The notes: generated by a model not told the origin, from the sequence alone. 64,000 nt of DNA from Roseibium album (GCA_001404055.1 CXTY01000003.1:264970-328969); one strand, 5' to 3'. Positions 18,989 through 28,330 are shown, numbered from the stretch's first letter. Numbers and translations are program-made.

Positions 18989-19858
18989 CTATTCCCTGAC
19001 CAGCACCAGATCGAAGGCCGCTTTGAGATACGGCCCTTCCACCTTGCCGGAGAGTTCGAAACCCTCTGAGGGGAAAGTTCCGGCGGGCTGCTCGACATAG
19101 GTCATCACCAGGTCTTCACGCACGCCAAACACCGTGTCCTGATCAAGATAGGGATCGTCATCAGGGAAAATCTCGGTCACAAGCGGACGGAACCCCGGCG
19201 CTTTTACGATGTAGTGCAGATGAGACGGGCGCCAGGGGTGGCGTCCACTTGCATCCAGGATTTCACCAACCGGGCCATCACTGGGGACCGTATAACAGAC
19301 GGGCTTCACTGAGGTGAAGGCGTAGCGCCCGTCTTTCCCAGTCGTCTGAATACCATGGAATGAATATGTGTCCTGGTTCGGATCCTGGCTGGAATAAAGG
19401 CCATTGGGTGCGGTTTGCCAGATGTCCAGCTCAGCGCCTTGAATCGGGTTGCCGTCCGGATCGCGGATCGTACCTTCCGCCAGCAGAACTTGCTCCTGAA
19501 AGTCTTTTCGCAAATCGCCGCCGATCGGCAGTGGAGGAGACCCCGTGATATGGAATGGCCCGAGCACGCTCGATGAAGTTCCATCCGGTTTGGAATGCAA
19601 CATGTCCACCAGGGAGGACAGGCCCAGAACATCTGAAAGCAAGACAAACTCATGCCGTTCCTTGTCAGAGATGTTACCTGCCGCTTCCAGGAATTCGATG
19701 CCTTTGCGCCACTCTTCGTGGGTCAGATTTGTTTCGCGGGCAAAGTCGTGCAGATGCGTGACAAGGCTCTTCAAGATCTCCTTGACCCTGGGGTCGGTAT
19801 CAGCACCGAAATACCCCATGAAGACGTCTGTTATGTTGTCTTTGGTAACGTCGCGCAT
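18989..19858 (-). CDS. Intradiol ring-cleavage dioxygenase (hydroxyquinol/catechol 1,2-dioxygenase type)
   Basis: The 289-residue protein has the N-terminal helical dimerisation domain of catechol/hydroxyquinol dioxygenases (to about residue 100), followed by the beta-sandwich core. All four Fe(III) ligands are visible: Y155 (NGLYS), Y189 (CYTVP), H213 and H215 (RPSHLHYIV). The segment LSDVLGLSSLVDML resembles hydroxyquinol 1,2-dioxygenases more than catechol enzymes. It opens a vicinal-diol ring between the hydroxyls, giving a muconate-type diacid. No maleylacetate reductase or muconate cycloisomerase is nearby, so the product must take another route, see the FAH and malonate genes. It is the last gene of the operon that begins at 24901. 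Confidence 0.92.
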   Translation of the reverse strand: MRDVTKDNITDVFMGYFGADTDPRVKEILKSLVTHLHDFARETNLTHEEWRKGIEFLEAAGNISDKERHEFVLLSDVLGLSSLVDMLHSKPDGTSSSVLGPFHITGSPPLPIGGDLRKDFQEQVLLAEGTIRDPDGNPIQGAELDIWQTAPNGLYSSQDPNQDTYSFHGIQTTGKDGRYAFTSVKPVCYTVPSDGPVGEILDASGRHPWRPSHLHYIVKAPGFRPLVTEIFPDDDPYLDQDTVFGVREDLVMTYVEQPAGTFPSEGFELSGKVEGPYLKAAFDLVLVRE

Positions 19859-19867
19859 AAATGCCTC

Positions 19868-21175
19868 TTAGTTCAGGATTGCCAGGCTGAGTGACGGCCA
19901 GCGGATCAATGCCACCAGGACAACCAGCATCACCAGCGCAAATGGGAATGCGCCGATAAAAACGTCCTTTAGAGAGATCCGTGGGTCATTCAAGGTGGCT
20001 TTGATAACGAAACAGGAAATACCGAGCGGAGGCGTCAGCAGGCCGATTTCAGCACCAACAACGGTCACGATACCGAACCAGACCAGAGACAGACCCATCG
20101 GTTCTATAAGCGGAAGGAACAACGGCACGACGATCAGGATGATCGACGCCGTATCCAGAAGCGTTCCCAGGAAAATCATCAGGACGACGTAAAAAACCAT
20201 GATCCAGAAGAAACTCATCTGGGTTTCGGTCAGAATGTCGCCTAGCTCATTGGGAAGCCCCGCCAGCCCAAGCATACGGCTGTAGATCGAAGCTGCCGTG
20301 ATCAGGAACAGGATCGACGCCGTGATGTGGCCAGTTTCCAGAAGTGCCTGCCAGGCACTCTTCAGGGTCAACTTCCTCCGAAACGCGGCAATCAGAAGAC
20401 CGAGCAATGATCCGGTTGCACCAGCTTCAACCGGGGTCAGCCAGCCGGTATAAATACCCCCCAACACTGCCGTGATCAGCAAGAGCGTCGGGATCGTCTT
20501 GTCCGCGATTTCGAGCGGCGTCATCCACTCGGTCTCGTCCGGCTGGCGGCCACCAACAAATTTTGGTGTTAGCCGTCCCATAAGAAAAATGGCAACGACA
20601 TAGGCAATTGCCAGAAGGATTCCCGGAACGACGCCAGCCAGGAACATGTCTCCGACGCTCTGTTCGGCAACAAAAGAGTAGATGATCAGCATCGCAGAGG
20701 GCGGAATAATCATGCCGAGAACCGAAGATCCAGCGACGACACCCACCGCAAAACGTGGATTATAATCAAAGGCCAGCATCTGCGGCACAGAGACCTTTGC
20801 AAAGACAGATGCAGAGGCAATCGACGACCCTGTCACCGCCGCAAAAACGGCGTTTGCGCCAACAGTTGCCATGCCGATTCCGCCTTTGACCTTTCGAAAT
20901 CCGGAATTCATGACGGTATAGATATCAGCACCCAACCCTGCCTTGGACACAATCAACCCCATGAAGGTGAAGAGAGGCACTGTCGCAAACGTGTATTCCA
21001 TCACGCTGTCGCCAATAGCAATCTTCAGGAGATTGACCGCCAGGTCGAAGTTGTCCCGCATCAGCAAGATAGAAACGAATGAAACCAGTCCGAGTGCAAT
21101 CGGTATATAAACGCCGAGATAAACAAGAACGACAATCGCGAAGACCGACAGCATTCCAATTTCGATAGGTGTCAC
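19868..21175 (-). CDS. dctM: TRAP transporter large permease (DctM)
   Basis: The 435-residue protein has about twelve membrane segments and the DctM family features (GVVAGSSVLGMIIPPSAMLIIY; LGTLLDTASIILIVVPL; GLLTPPLGISCFV). The start is GTG at 21175; its GTGA overlaps the small-permease stop. It catalyses sodium-driven uptake of an organic acid delivered by the binding protein at 21760. Substrate candidates from context are a polyhydroxylated aromatic acid or malonate. Confidence 0.93.
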   Translation of the reverse strand: MTPIEIGMLSVFAIVVLVYLGVYIPIALGLVSFVSILLMRDNFDLAVNLLKIAIGDSVMEYTFATVPLFTFMGLIVSKAGLGADIYTVMNSGFRKVKGGIGMATVGANAVFAAVTGSSIASASVFAKVSVPQMLAFDYNPRFAVGVVAGSSVLGMIIPPSAMLIIYSFVAEQSVGDMFLAGVVPGILLAIAYVVAIFLMGRLTPKFVGGRQPDETEWMTPLEIADKTIPTLLLITAVLGGIYTGWLTPVEAGATGSLLGLLIAAFRRKLTLKSAWQALLETGHITASILFLITAASIYSRMLGLAGLPNELGDILTETQMSFFWIMVFYVVLMIFLGTLLDTASIILIVVPLFLPLIEPMGLSLVWFGIVTVVGAEIGLLTPPLGISCFVIKATLNDPRISLKDVFIGAFPFALVMLVVLVALIRWPSLSLAILN

Positions 21176-21729
21176 GAGTTATCCTCTGGATGTTCATTGA
21201 GACGGACCGGCGCAATTTTCTTGTCGGGATCGAGCACTTTCAACAGGAACAGGATCGTACACATAACGGCGCTGAGATAGATTGCCAGTTTGATTGGCCA
21301 CCATGGCGCAGTGAAGATGCCTGGAATGCCAAAATAGTCTTTTGTTTCAAACATTTCGACAAATTCCGGCCAGATCGCATAAGCCACCAGACCCATGAAG
21401 ATGGCCGAAGCCAGATTGATCGTCCGTCCAATATTCTCGGCAAGTTTTGGCCGCGTGCCACGAAGAATTGTCAGGAATCCGTCCGATCTTGTCAGACGAT
21501 TGGTCCGCACCACGTCGGGCAGTTGAAGAAACACGATCAGCACCATGGTGAACTGAACGACCTCAACGGCACCGGGAAACGGGGCATTGAACAAGCCACG
21601 TGCAACGACGTCGTAATTCACGACAAGTACGAGGCACAGCACAATAAGGGTGCCAACTGCGTTGGCGATAATCGCCACCCAGTTGGCCAATTTTGAGAAG
21701 GCGCGAACGCCGTTGGTTAGTTGACGCAA
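21172..21729 (-). CDS. dctQ: TRAP transporter small permease (DctQ)
   Basis: The 185-residue protein has four predicted membrane segments, the first near residues 18-38 and the second starting around FPGAVEVVQFTMVLIVFLQL. The frame opens with a TTG at 21729, supported by GGGAG nine bases upstream; no ATG lies near the N-terminus. It overlaps dctM. It pairs with DctM in the membrane. Confidence 0.9.
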   Translation of the reverse strand: MRQLTNGVRAFSKLANWVAIIANAVGTLIVLCLVLVVNYDVVARGLFNAPFPGAVEVVQFTMVLIVFLQLPDVVRTNRLTRSDGFLTILRGTRPKLAENIGRTINLASAIFMGLVAYAIWPEFVEMFETKDYFGIPGIFTAPWWPIKLAIYLSAVMCTILFLLKVLDPDKKIAPVRLNEHPEDNS

Positions 21730-21759
21730 TTTACGGCGCTCCCGCTTTTTTTGCTGCGA

Positions 21760-22845
21760 TTACTGCGTCAGTTCCGCAGACCAGTCACGCACAGGCGTGA
21801 ACCCGGCATCCTTGAGCTTGGCTGTGTAAGCCTTCAGCATTTCACTGCCCGGCTCACCCTTGGAATCAAGGTTCGCAGCCCATTCAACAGCAATGTTCGG
21901 CATGGCTTCAGCCCACTGCGCACGTTCTTCCGGGGTCATGTCTACGACAGTTCCACCAGATTCCTGATACGCCGTACGGCTTGCACCAGCCCGGTCCATG
22001 GCAATCCCGGCCACATGGTCACGATATTCCACAGCAACGTCCTGCAGCACGCCTTTGACCTCGTCGGGAAGCTTGTCCCAGTAGTCCTTGTTCACGGTGA
22101 TTGTCTTGGAATTCACCGCACCAAGATCAGCCTTCAGCATGTATGGTGCCACTTCAGCGATCTTGAACGTCTTGGCGGCTTCCGGCCACAGCATGGCATT
22201 ATCAACCAAACCGGTCTGAAGCATGTTGTAGAAGTCGGTCAATCCACCGCGCACACCAGCTGCTCCATCGATACCTTCAAGGTAACGCAGGTTCATGCCG
22301 GCACCGGCAACCTTGCTACCCTCAAGATCTGACAGGCCGTCAACCGGTTCCTTGGAAAACACCTGATAGGTATCGAGTACAACGCCGGTTGCCAGGTAAA
22401 CCTGGTTCTGTGCTTCGAATTCCTTCTGCATTGTCGGGAATTCCTTGGCGATCTCATCCACAGCCTTGGCCACTGCGCGTGAGTCTGCTGCAATGAACGG
22501 GGTCACCGCGGACAGCGCCTGACTTGGCAGTTTCGAGGAATGGAAGATCGTCGTGACAATACCGATATCGCCCAGGCCGAGTTTCACGCCTTCCAGCACA
22601 CCCTTCGGCTTGACGATGGACCCACCATAGCTTTCCTGCCAATCCATTTTGTAATTGCCGGTCTCAGCGAGACGCTTGTCGACTTCCGGAATAAAGAAGT
22701 TGGTGAATTCCTTGACCCACAACGCACGTGCCGGATATCCGTCGATCACCACCGCCTTGACGGTTTCTGTGGCAAATCCAGGCATTGTGGTGGCGCTCAA
22801 GAGAGCCAGAGCAATTGCGCTCCGTCTTGTCATTTTTCCAATCAT
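21760..22845 (-). CDS. dctP: TRAP transporter substrate-binding protein (DctP)
   Basis: The 361-residue protein has a signal peptide (MTRRSAIALALLSATTMPG, cut near FATET) and the DctP fold. The start is preceded by GGGAGGAG. The binding-site stretch AGAGMNLRYLEGIDG and the late DNAMLWPEAAKTFKIAEVAPY place it among carboxylate-binding DctP proteins, whose conserved Arg contacts the ligand carboxylate. It is encoded directly upstream of dctQM. The ligand is not known; see dctM. Confidence 0.92.
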   Translation of the reverse strand: MIGKMTRRSAIALALLSATTMPGFATETVKAVVIDGYPARALWVKEFTNFFIPEVDKRLAETGNYKMDWQESYGGSIVKPKGVLEGVKLGLGDIGIVTTIFHSSKLPSQALSAVTPFIAADSRAVAKAVDEIAKEFPTMQKEFEAQNQVYLATGVVLDTYQVFSKEPVDGLSDLEGSKVAGAGMNLRYLEGIDGAAGVRGGLTDFYNMLQTGLVDNAMLWPEAAKTFKIAEVAPYMLKADLGAVNSKTITVNKDYWDKLPDEVKGVLQDVAVEYRDHVAGIAMDRAGASRTAYQESGGTVVDMTPEERAQWAEAMPNIAVEWAANLDSKGEPGSEMLKAYTAKLKDAGFTPVRDWSAELTQ

Positions 22846-22877
22846 GGCATTCTCCTCCCAAAGAAAAATGAGACCGT

Positions 22878-23336
22878 TCAGGCTTTTTGCCAGATCGTCT
22901 CCAGGTCGGTCCCCGACTGTTCGAACAATTTTGACAGGGGACAGTATTTGACAACTTCAGATGCAACGTTTTGAAGATCCGCATCAGATGCGGAGCCGTC
23001 GCAGGTCACTACCTGGCGCAGTGCGACAAAGGGAACGTCGACCTCTTCCTCAAGGGTGACGCCCCGGCGATCGAACTCGCAGGTAATCTCAATCGCAAGG
23101 TGACCGATATCGACACCAAGCTTGCTGGCACATTTGTGACCGATCACATTGGTACAGCCGACAAGAGCAGCAAGCGCTGCCTCCGTCGGTGCTGGCCCAA
23201 GATTGGTGCCTCCGCGTGCAGCAGGTTCATCAATGACAGCAGTTAGGTCACGGATCGAAACGTCCGCGCGCGAATGGCTTACGCCAGCGCCGTTGGCTCT
23301 CAGTTTGACGACTGTTTTCTCTCTCATAGCCGGCAT
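22878..23336 (-). CDS. OsmC family protein
   Basis: The 152-residue protein has the OsmC/Ohr fold with its two reactive cysteines in family context: GCTNVIGHK in the middle and KYCPLSKLF near the end. Members reduce organic hydroperoxides or act as hydrolases on thioester-like substrates. It follows the nitroreductase gene by six bases. Inside a ring-cleavage operon it may detoxify peroxides or quinone adducts; that role is inferred. Confidence 0.9.
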   Translation of the reverse strand: MPAMREKTVVKLRANGAGVSHSRADVSIRDLTAVIDEPAARGGTNLGPAPTEAALAALVGCTNVIGHKCASKLGVDIGHLAIEITCEFDRRGVTLEEEVDVPFVALRQVVTCDGSASDADLQNVASEVVKYCPLSKLFEQSGTDLETIWQKA

Positions 23337-23342
23337 GGAACC

Positions 23343-24023
23343 TCACAAAAACTTGCAAGCTGTGTCGAACGGCAAGCGCGGCAATTTCTGGAACAGCGCT
23401 TTTTCGTCGGCATAACCGAGGTTGCAGAGAAAATTTGATTTAAGCGTTGTTCCGGCGAAAAATTCCTTGTCGACAATCTGGTTCGAAAACCCTGACATTG
23501 CCCCGACATCCAGTCCAAGGGCCCGCGCGGCAATCATGAAATAGGCGCCTTGCAACGTTCCGTTTCGAAACGCAGTCACCTCAGAATGTTCCGCCTTTCC
23601 CTGGAAATGCGGACGCCGGTCTTCATGCGGGAATAGATAGGGCAGCTCCTTCCAGAACTCCACATCGTGAGCAATGATGACGGTTGAAGGTGCCGACATC
23701 ATCTTGTCGATGTTCTTGTCCTTCAGCGATTTCGCCAGGCGTTTTTTGGCCTCCGGCGTTTCCACAAAGAAAAACCGTGCCGGACAGGTATTCATGCTTG
23801 TCGGACCGGCCGCCGTAATGTCGTAGATTGTCTCCAGAACCTCACGCGACACCGGCTTGTCCTGCCAGGCATAATGCGAACGAGCTTCGCGCAGGATGAG
23901 GTCGATAGCGTCGTCGTCCAGCCTGTCGATTTTCTGACGGAGGTCACAAATCGTTGCCTGCGCCTGGGCGCGTAGTTTGGCCAAAGCCTCTCCTGTCGGT
24001 GCTTTGGAGGCGACCATCGTCAT
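23343..24023 (-). CDS. Nitroreductase family protein, RutE/HadB-like
   Basis: The 226-residue FMN-dependent reductase resembles the RutE (malonic semialdehyde reductase) subgroup: ARSHYAWQDKPVSREVLETIYDITAAGPTSMNTCPARFFFV and a late GLDVGAMSGFSNQIVDKEFF. It overlaps the FAH-family gene by four bases. In this operon it might reduce a quinone, a ring-cleavage product or malonic semialdehyde; the presence of two malonate genes across the promoter makes the last idea attractive but unproven. Confidence 0.88.
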   Translation of the reverse strand: MTMVASKAPTGEALAKLRAQAQATICDLRQKIDRLDDDAIDLILREARSHYAWQDKPVSREVLETIYDITAAGPTSMNTCPARFFFVETPEAKKRLAKSLKDKNIDKMMSAPSTVIIAHDVEFWKELPYLFPHEDRRPHFQGKAEHSEVTAFRNGTLQGAYFMIAARALGLDVGAMSGFSNQIVDKEFFAGTTLKSNFLCNLGYADEKALFQKLPRLPFDTACKFL

Positions 24024-24901
24024 TCCGCAGCCTCCGTTGCAACAATGTCTTCTTCTGCAACGATCGGATTGGCACAGATACCGATGCCTTCGATTTCCAC
24101 TTCAACAACTTCACCTGGACGCAGCCAGCGCTGCGGTGTTTTGGCATGTCCGACGCCAGGGGGCGTTCCCATGGCCAACAAGTCGCCCGGCTCAAGCGTT
24201 GAATATTCAGAGATGAGTGCAATGGTGCGTGCAACGCTCCACAACATGTCGGAAGTCGTTGCGCTTTGCAGGATTTCAGAACCGACACGGGACTCGATCT
24301 TGAGACCTTCGGCACCTTCAGGGAGTTCGTCAGGCGTTACAACGACGGGACCGATGGGGCCGGTTGCATCGAAATTCTTTCCAGGTGTCCACTGATGGGT
24401 CTTGCGCTGGTACTCACGAACCGAGCCATCGTTAAAAATCGTGTAGCCAAGGACGTGATCCAGGGCCGCGTCTTCACTGATGTGTTTTCCGCCTTTACCG
24501 ATGATCACCATCAATTCGGCTTCATAGTCGAGTTGCTCGGAGCATGATGGCCGTATCATCGGCGCTCCGGCCGGGATCATCGATGTCGTGCATCGCATGA
24601 ACAGAGCGGGATAGGTCGGAATGTCATATCCGCCTTCCTTGATGTGATCGACATAGTTCAGCCCAAGACAGATGATCTTGCCAGGGGCCTTGATCGGCAG
24701 CCCAGGTACTATGGATGAAAGAGGCTCGGCCTTGGCTTTTTCTTTCAGAGCCGGGAGAGAAGCGAGATCGACACGCCCCTCACTCAACGCCTGCAAGTCC
24801 GCACCAATACGCTCGTCGACCGCAGTCAAATTCCAAGCCTGGTCCCCATCAACAAGGTAGACACCCTGCCCTGACACACCCATTCCTACTAACAGTCGCA
24901 T
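24020..24901 (-). CDS. Fumarylacetoacetate hydrolase family protein (acylpyruvase-like)
   Basis: The 293-residue protein has the N-terminal cap (to about residue 70), then the FAH core from GKIICLGLNYVDHIKE. The metal-binding acidic set includes EQLDYEAELMVIIGKGGK near residue 122, and the later GDLLAMGTPPGVGHAKTP is typical. FAH enzymes hydrolyse carbon-carbon bonds in 2,4-dioxo acids (acylpyruvates) or isomerise them. As first gene of the operon that also encodes the intradiol dioxygenase, it probably acts on the ring-cleavage product. Its promoter carries operator site 2. Confidence 0.91.
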   Translation of the reverse strand: MRLLVGMGVSGQGVYLVDGDQAWNLTAVDERIGADLQALSEGRVDLASLPALKEKAKAEPLSSIVPGLPIKAPGKIICLGLNYVDHIKEGGYDIPTYPALFMRCTTSMIPAGAPMIRPSCSEQLDYEAELMVIIGKGGKHISEDAALDHVLGYTIFNDGSVREYQRKTHQWTPGKNFDATGPIGPVVVTPDELPEGAEGLKIESRVGSEILQSATTSDMLWSVARTIALISEYSTLEPGDLLAMGTPPGVGHAKTPQRWLRPGEVVEVEIEGIGICANPIVAEEDIVATEAAE

Positions 24902-24959
24902 ACTAGCCTCGGCGTTTTCCTATTTTTTATTACTTTGACGACTATTTTATAGATTGTCA

Positions 24960-24975
24960 AATAATATCGATTTTT
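24960..24975. promoter_or_regulatory. Candidate FCD/GntR operator, site 2 (divergent promoter)
   Basis: AATAATATCGATTTTT lies in the 102-bp gap between the divergent FAH operon and the YciI gene. It is the exact reverse complement of the 16 bases at 28451-28466 and shares 11 bases with site 1. All three are preceded by a TCAA-type half (for example TGTCAAATAATATCGAT here). One site could control both directions. Confidence 0.62.
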
Positions 24976-25003
24976 TTATGATAGGAAAAATTGGAGATGA
25001 ATG

Positions 25004-25390
25004 ATGCCTAAATGGACTGAGTACAAACGCATTGCCAAAGAGCGTGGCGCACTCGCGCTGGAACTCTATGTAGTGAACACGAGGCCTGTCAGCCCTGACG
25101 CCGATGTAAAGGGATCGTTGCCTGATCATCTGGCCTATCAGGCGAGACTTGAAGCAGCGGGTAACCTGGCTTTTGCCGGGCCTGTATCCGATTCCTCAGG
25201 TGAGGAAATGTCAGGCGAAGGCATGATCATCTACCGCGCAGCAACACTGGAAGACGCCAGAGCGCTGGCGGCAGACGATCCAATGCACAAGAATGGCGTC
25301 AGAACCTTTACGATCCGACGCTGGTTGATCAATGAAGGCAGTATCAATCTGTCGATAGGCCTTTCCGGAAAGAGAATCGACCTCACTTGA
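25004..25390 (+). CDS. YciI family protein
   Basis: The 128-residue protein is a YciI/muconolactone-isomerase-fold protein: HLAYQARLEAAGNLAFAGPV and YRAATLEDARALAADDPMHKNGVRTFTIRRW, where the DP-x4 segment carries the conserved Asp. I chose the second of two adjacent ATGs because GGAG is seven bases before it. Homologues assist in aromatic-lactone chemistry, so it may process a lactone or enol form of the ring-cleavage product. It shares an operator region with the FAH operon. Confidence 0.82.
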   Translation: MPKWTEYKRIAKERGALALELYVVNTRPVSPDADVKGSLPDHLAYQARLEAAGNLAFAGPVSDSSGEEMSGEGMIIYRAATLEDARALAADDPMHKNGVRTFTIRRWLINEGSINLSIGLSGKRIDLT

Positions 25391-25499
25391 GGTGATTCTC
25401 CGGCATTGATGATCCGCCTTCTCAGTGGATTGGGGCCAGTCTGTTGTCCTGATCGATGAGAAACCTTGCCGTTTCCGGCCAGACGCCCTGGAGAAGAAC

Positions 25500-26777
25500 A
25501 TGACAATTCTAGGCGATTTGCTGTCGACCATTTTCGAACGCCGTTATCTGACGAGCGCGCCGGACCGGCACGATTCGCGGACAATGGAGGAACTGATCAC
25601 TGCGCTTGTCGGTGCGACCGGCGAGGTCTCGGGACTTTCTGCAGCAAAACAGATTCTGAAGCGCTACCGGGATATGGATGACCGTGCCAAGCTGGACTTT
25701 TTCCATCACCTGGCGCGGGACATGAACATTGATCCTGAAACAGTTCGTACAACGCTGGATGCTTATGAGGCCGGCCCCGGCAAAAAAACCTACCGCGATT
25801 TCATGGCGGCTGTGGAACCCGACCGCCAGGAACTGATCCGACGCCTGAACCAGATTCCCGGCGCAACCCAGACCCTGGTTCAAATGCGTGCCGACCTGTT
25901 ACGCCTGGGAGGAAGCGATCAGGAGCTGCAGGCTCTGGATCAGGACTTCCGTCATCTTTTCGCATCCTGGTTCAATCGCGGATTTCTTGTTTTGCGGCCA
26001 GTCAGCTGGGAAAGTCCTGCACACATACTTGAAAAGATCATTGCCTATGAAGCGGTGCACGAGATCGCCAGTTGGGAAGACCTGCGCAGACGCCTCGTAC
26101 CCGGCGACCGCAGGTGTTTTGCGTTCTTTCATCCCTCCATGCCGGATGAACCACTGATCTTCGTGGAAGTCGCCCTGACAGGCGGGATTCCCGGATCTAT
26201 TCAGGGCCTGCTCACCGAAGAAAGGGAACCAATCACCGCCGATAATTCAAATACTGCGGTCTTCTATTCCATTTCGAATTGCCAGGCTGGCCTCGCGGGC
26301 ATTTCATTTGGCAATTCGCTTATCAAGCAGGTCGCCGCTGACCTGGCCGCAGAACTGCCCAATCTGAAAACCTTTGTGACACTGTCCCCAATTCCCGGCC
26401 TCACAAAATGGCTCGCGGCGGAAGGCATCGGCGTCGACGACGTGGACCCAAAACAGCTCAGGATTCTGGCTGCCCACTATCTCATGTCAGCGAAACGAAA
26501 CGATGGCCAGCCCCTGGACCCGGTTGCCCGTTTTCACCTCGGCAATGGCGCACGAATTCACGCAGTCCATGCGGAGGCGGATTTGTCGCCAAAGGGAGAT
26601 GAGCAATCTGCCTGCACGATGGTCAATTACCTCTATGACCTCAACAAGGTGGCACAAAATCACGAGCGGTTTGCAACCGGCAATGAAATAGCTGCGTCCT
26701 CCGAAATCCGGTCCCTCGACGCAAATGCAAAGAAACAAGACTTGAGGAAACAGGTGAATGAACAACCTGCTGTATGA
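25500..26777 (+). CDS. Malonyl-CoA decarboxylase (MatA-like)
   Basis: The 425-residue protein matches malonyl-CoA decarboxylases. The SISNCQAGLAGISFGN block includes the catalytic Ser equivalent to human Ser329, and VARFHLGNGA carries the catalytic His of the HxxNG motif. LSPIPGLTKWLA lies between them. The ATG at 25500 with GGAGAAGA upstream gives a normal N-terminus; a start at 25425 would add 25 atypical residues. It overlaps matB by 20 bases. It converts malonyl-CoA to acetyl-CoA in the cytoplasm and completes malonate use together with MatB. Confidence 0.92.
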   Translation: MTILGDLLSTIFERRYLTSAPDRHDSRTMEELITALVGATGEVSGLSAAKQILKRYRDMDDRAKLDFFHHLARDMNIDPETVRTTLDAYEAGPGKKTYRDFMAAVEPDRQELIRRLNQIPGATQTLVQMRADLLRLGGSDQELQALDQDFRHLFASWFNRGFLVLRPVSWESPAHILEKIIAYEAVHEIASWEDLRRRLVPGDRRCFAFFHPSMPDEPLIFVEVALTGGIPGSIQGLLTEEREPITADNSNTAVFYSISNCQAGLAGISFGNSLIKQVAADLAAELPNLKTFVTLSPIPGLTKWLAAEGIGVDDVDPKQLRILAAHYLMSAKRNDGQPLDPVARFHLGNGARIHAVHAEADLSPKGDEQSACTMVNYLYDLNKVAQNHERFATGNEIAASSEIRSLDANAKKQDLRKQVNEQPAV

Positions 26778-28275
26778 AACACTTTTCGACCGTCATGCCG
26801 ACAGCAAGGCCACGTTCTTGCATCTGCAGGATGGAACAAAAATTAGCTACCGGGATTTCCTGGCAAAGGCAGCCCGTTTTGTAAATGCACTTGTCGCTCT
26901 TGGCGTCAAGCCCGGTGACAGGATCGCGGTGCAGGTGGCCAAATCTCCGGAAGCACTCGCGCTTTACGCGGCGTGCGCCAGAGCCGGGTTTGTCTTTTTG
27001 CCGCTCAACACGGCCTATACGGTCGAAGAACTCAGCTATTTCATAGAAAATAGCGGCGCTACGCTGGTGATCTGCGACGAGAAAATGTTCGGCAGCCTGT
27101 CACCGGTCTGCGAAGGCTTTGGCGCACGGCTTTCCACCTTGAATGCTGACGGCACCGGCGAATTGGCAAGGAGCGCACAATCAGCGTCCTCTGAGTTTGA
27201 AACAGTCCACCGGTCCGGCGACGATCTTGCTGCGTTTTTGTACACTTCCGGAACAACCGGGCGCTCCAAGGGAGCGATGCTGACCCAGGAAAATCTTGTC
27301 TCCAACGCAAGATCGCTCGCAAATACATGGCGCTTCACAGACAAGGATGTCTTGCTGCACGCACTGCCGATCTTCCACACACATGGTCTGTTTGTTGCCA
27401 CAAATGTCACATTGATGGCTGGTGGCTCGATGATCTTTCTACCCAAGTTCGACCTGGATCAGATGATTGAAGGCATGCCTCAGGCGACGACAATGATGGG
27501 CGTGCCGACATTCTATACGCGCCTCCTCGGCGACAATCGATTTACGTCCGATCTTACCCGTCACATGCGGCTCTTCATCTCAGGCAGCGCCCCGCTCCTT
27601 GCCGAAACACACAAGGAGTTTGAAGCACGCACCGGTCACCGGATCCTTGAGCGCTATGGCATGACCGAAACCAACATGAACACATCCAACCCTTATGATG
27701 GTGAACGGAAAGCTGGAACTGTAGGGCGCCCGCTTCCTGGTGTAGACCTCAAGATCACCGACCCGGAAACCGGCAGAGAACTGCCCAAGGGCGAGATTGG
27801 CCAAATCGAAGTGCGCGGCCCCAATGTCTTCAAAGGGTACTGGCAAATGCCGGAAAAGACCGCAGAAGAATTGCGCACTGACGGGTTCTTCATCACCGGT
27901 GACCTCGGAAGACTGGACGCTGATGGCTACGTTCAGATCGTTGGCCGTAACAAGGATCTGATTATTTCCGGTGGCTACAACATCTATCCGAAGGAAATCG
28001 AACTCCTGCTTGATGACCAACCCGGTGTGCTTGAAAGCGCGGTCGTCGGGGTGCCTCATCCGGACTTTGGGGAAACGGTATTGGGCTTGCTGGTCGCAGA
28101 CAAGCAGGAACCACTTGACCTGCCCGGCATCGCGCAATCCGTCAATCGATCGCTGGCCCGTTTCAAACAACCCCGTAAGCTGATCGTGGTGGATCAACTC
28201 CCGCGCAATACCATGGGCAAAGTTCAAAAAAACGTCTTGCGCGACAACTATCAGGACCTTTTCGTCCCGGCTTAA
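26758..28275 (+). CDS. matB: Malonyl-CoA synthetase (malonate-CoA ligase) MatB
   Basis: The 505-residue AMP-dependent ligase has MatB length. Its adenylate motif is LYTSGTTGRSKGAML and its A8 hinge region is VGRNKDLIISGGYNIYPKEIE. The region SGSAPLLAETHKEFEARTGHRILERYGMTETNM is typical for malonyl/methylmalonyl-CoA synthetases. Coupled to malonyl-CoA decarboxylase by overlap, it activates malonate with ATP. In rhizobia the same pair stands with a malonate transporter; here it stands with a ring-cleavage operon, so the malonate may come from aromatic degradation. Confidence 0.93.
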   Translation: MNNLLYETLFDRHADSKATFLHLQDGTKISYRDFLAKAARFVNALVALGVKPGDRIAVQVAKSPEALALYAACARAGFVFLPLNTAYTVEELSYFIENSGATLVICDEKMFGSLSPVCEGFGARLSTLNADGTGELARSAQSASSEFETVHRSGDDLAAFLYTSGTTGRSKGAMLTQENLVSNARSLANTWRFTDKDVLLHALPIFHTHGLFVATNVTLMAGGSMIFLPKFDLDQMIEGMPQATTMMGVPTFYTRLLGDNRFTSDLTRHMRLFISGSAPLLAETHKEFEARTGHRILERYGMTETNMNTSNPYDGERKAGTVGRPLPGVDLKITDPETGRELPKGEIGQIEVRGPNVFKGYWQMPEKTAEELRTDGFFITGDLGRLDADGYVQIVGRNKDLIISGGYNIYPKEIELLLDDQPGVLESAVVGVPHPDFGETVLGLLVADKQEPLDLPGIAQSVNRSLARFKQPRKLIVVDQLPRNTMGKVQKNVLRDNYQDLFVPA

Positions 28276-28299
28276 GCGATAAGGCAGAATGGCTAACGG

Positions 28300-28330
28300 A
28301 GGTCATCCCCGATCACATCTGGGATGACCT
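28300..28330 (+). terminator. Hairpin after matB
   Basis: A perfect 10-bp stem, AGGTCATCCC with GGGATGACCT, and an 11-base loop begin 24 bp after the matB stop, followed by TTACCTTTG. The weak T-run suggests partial termination or transcript protection. Confidence 0.6.
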
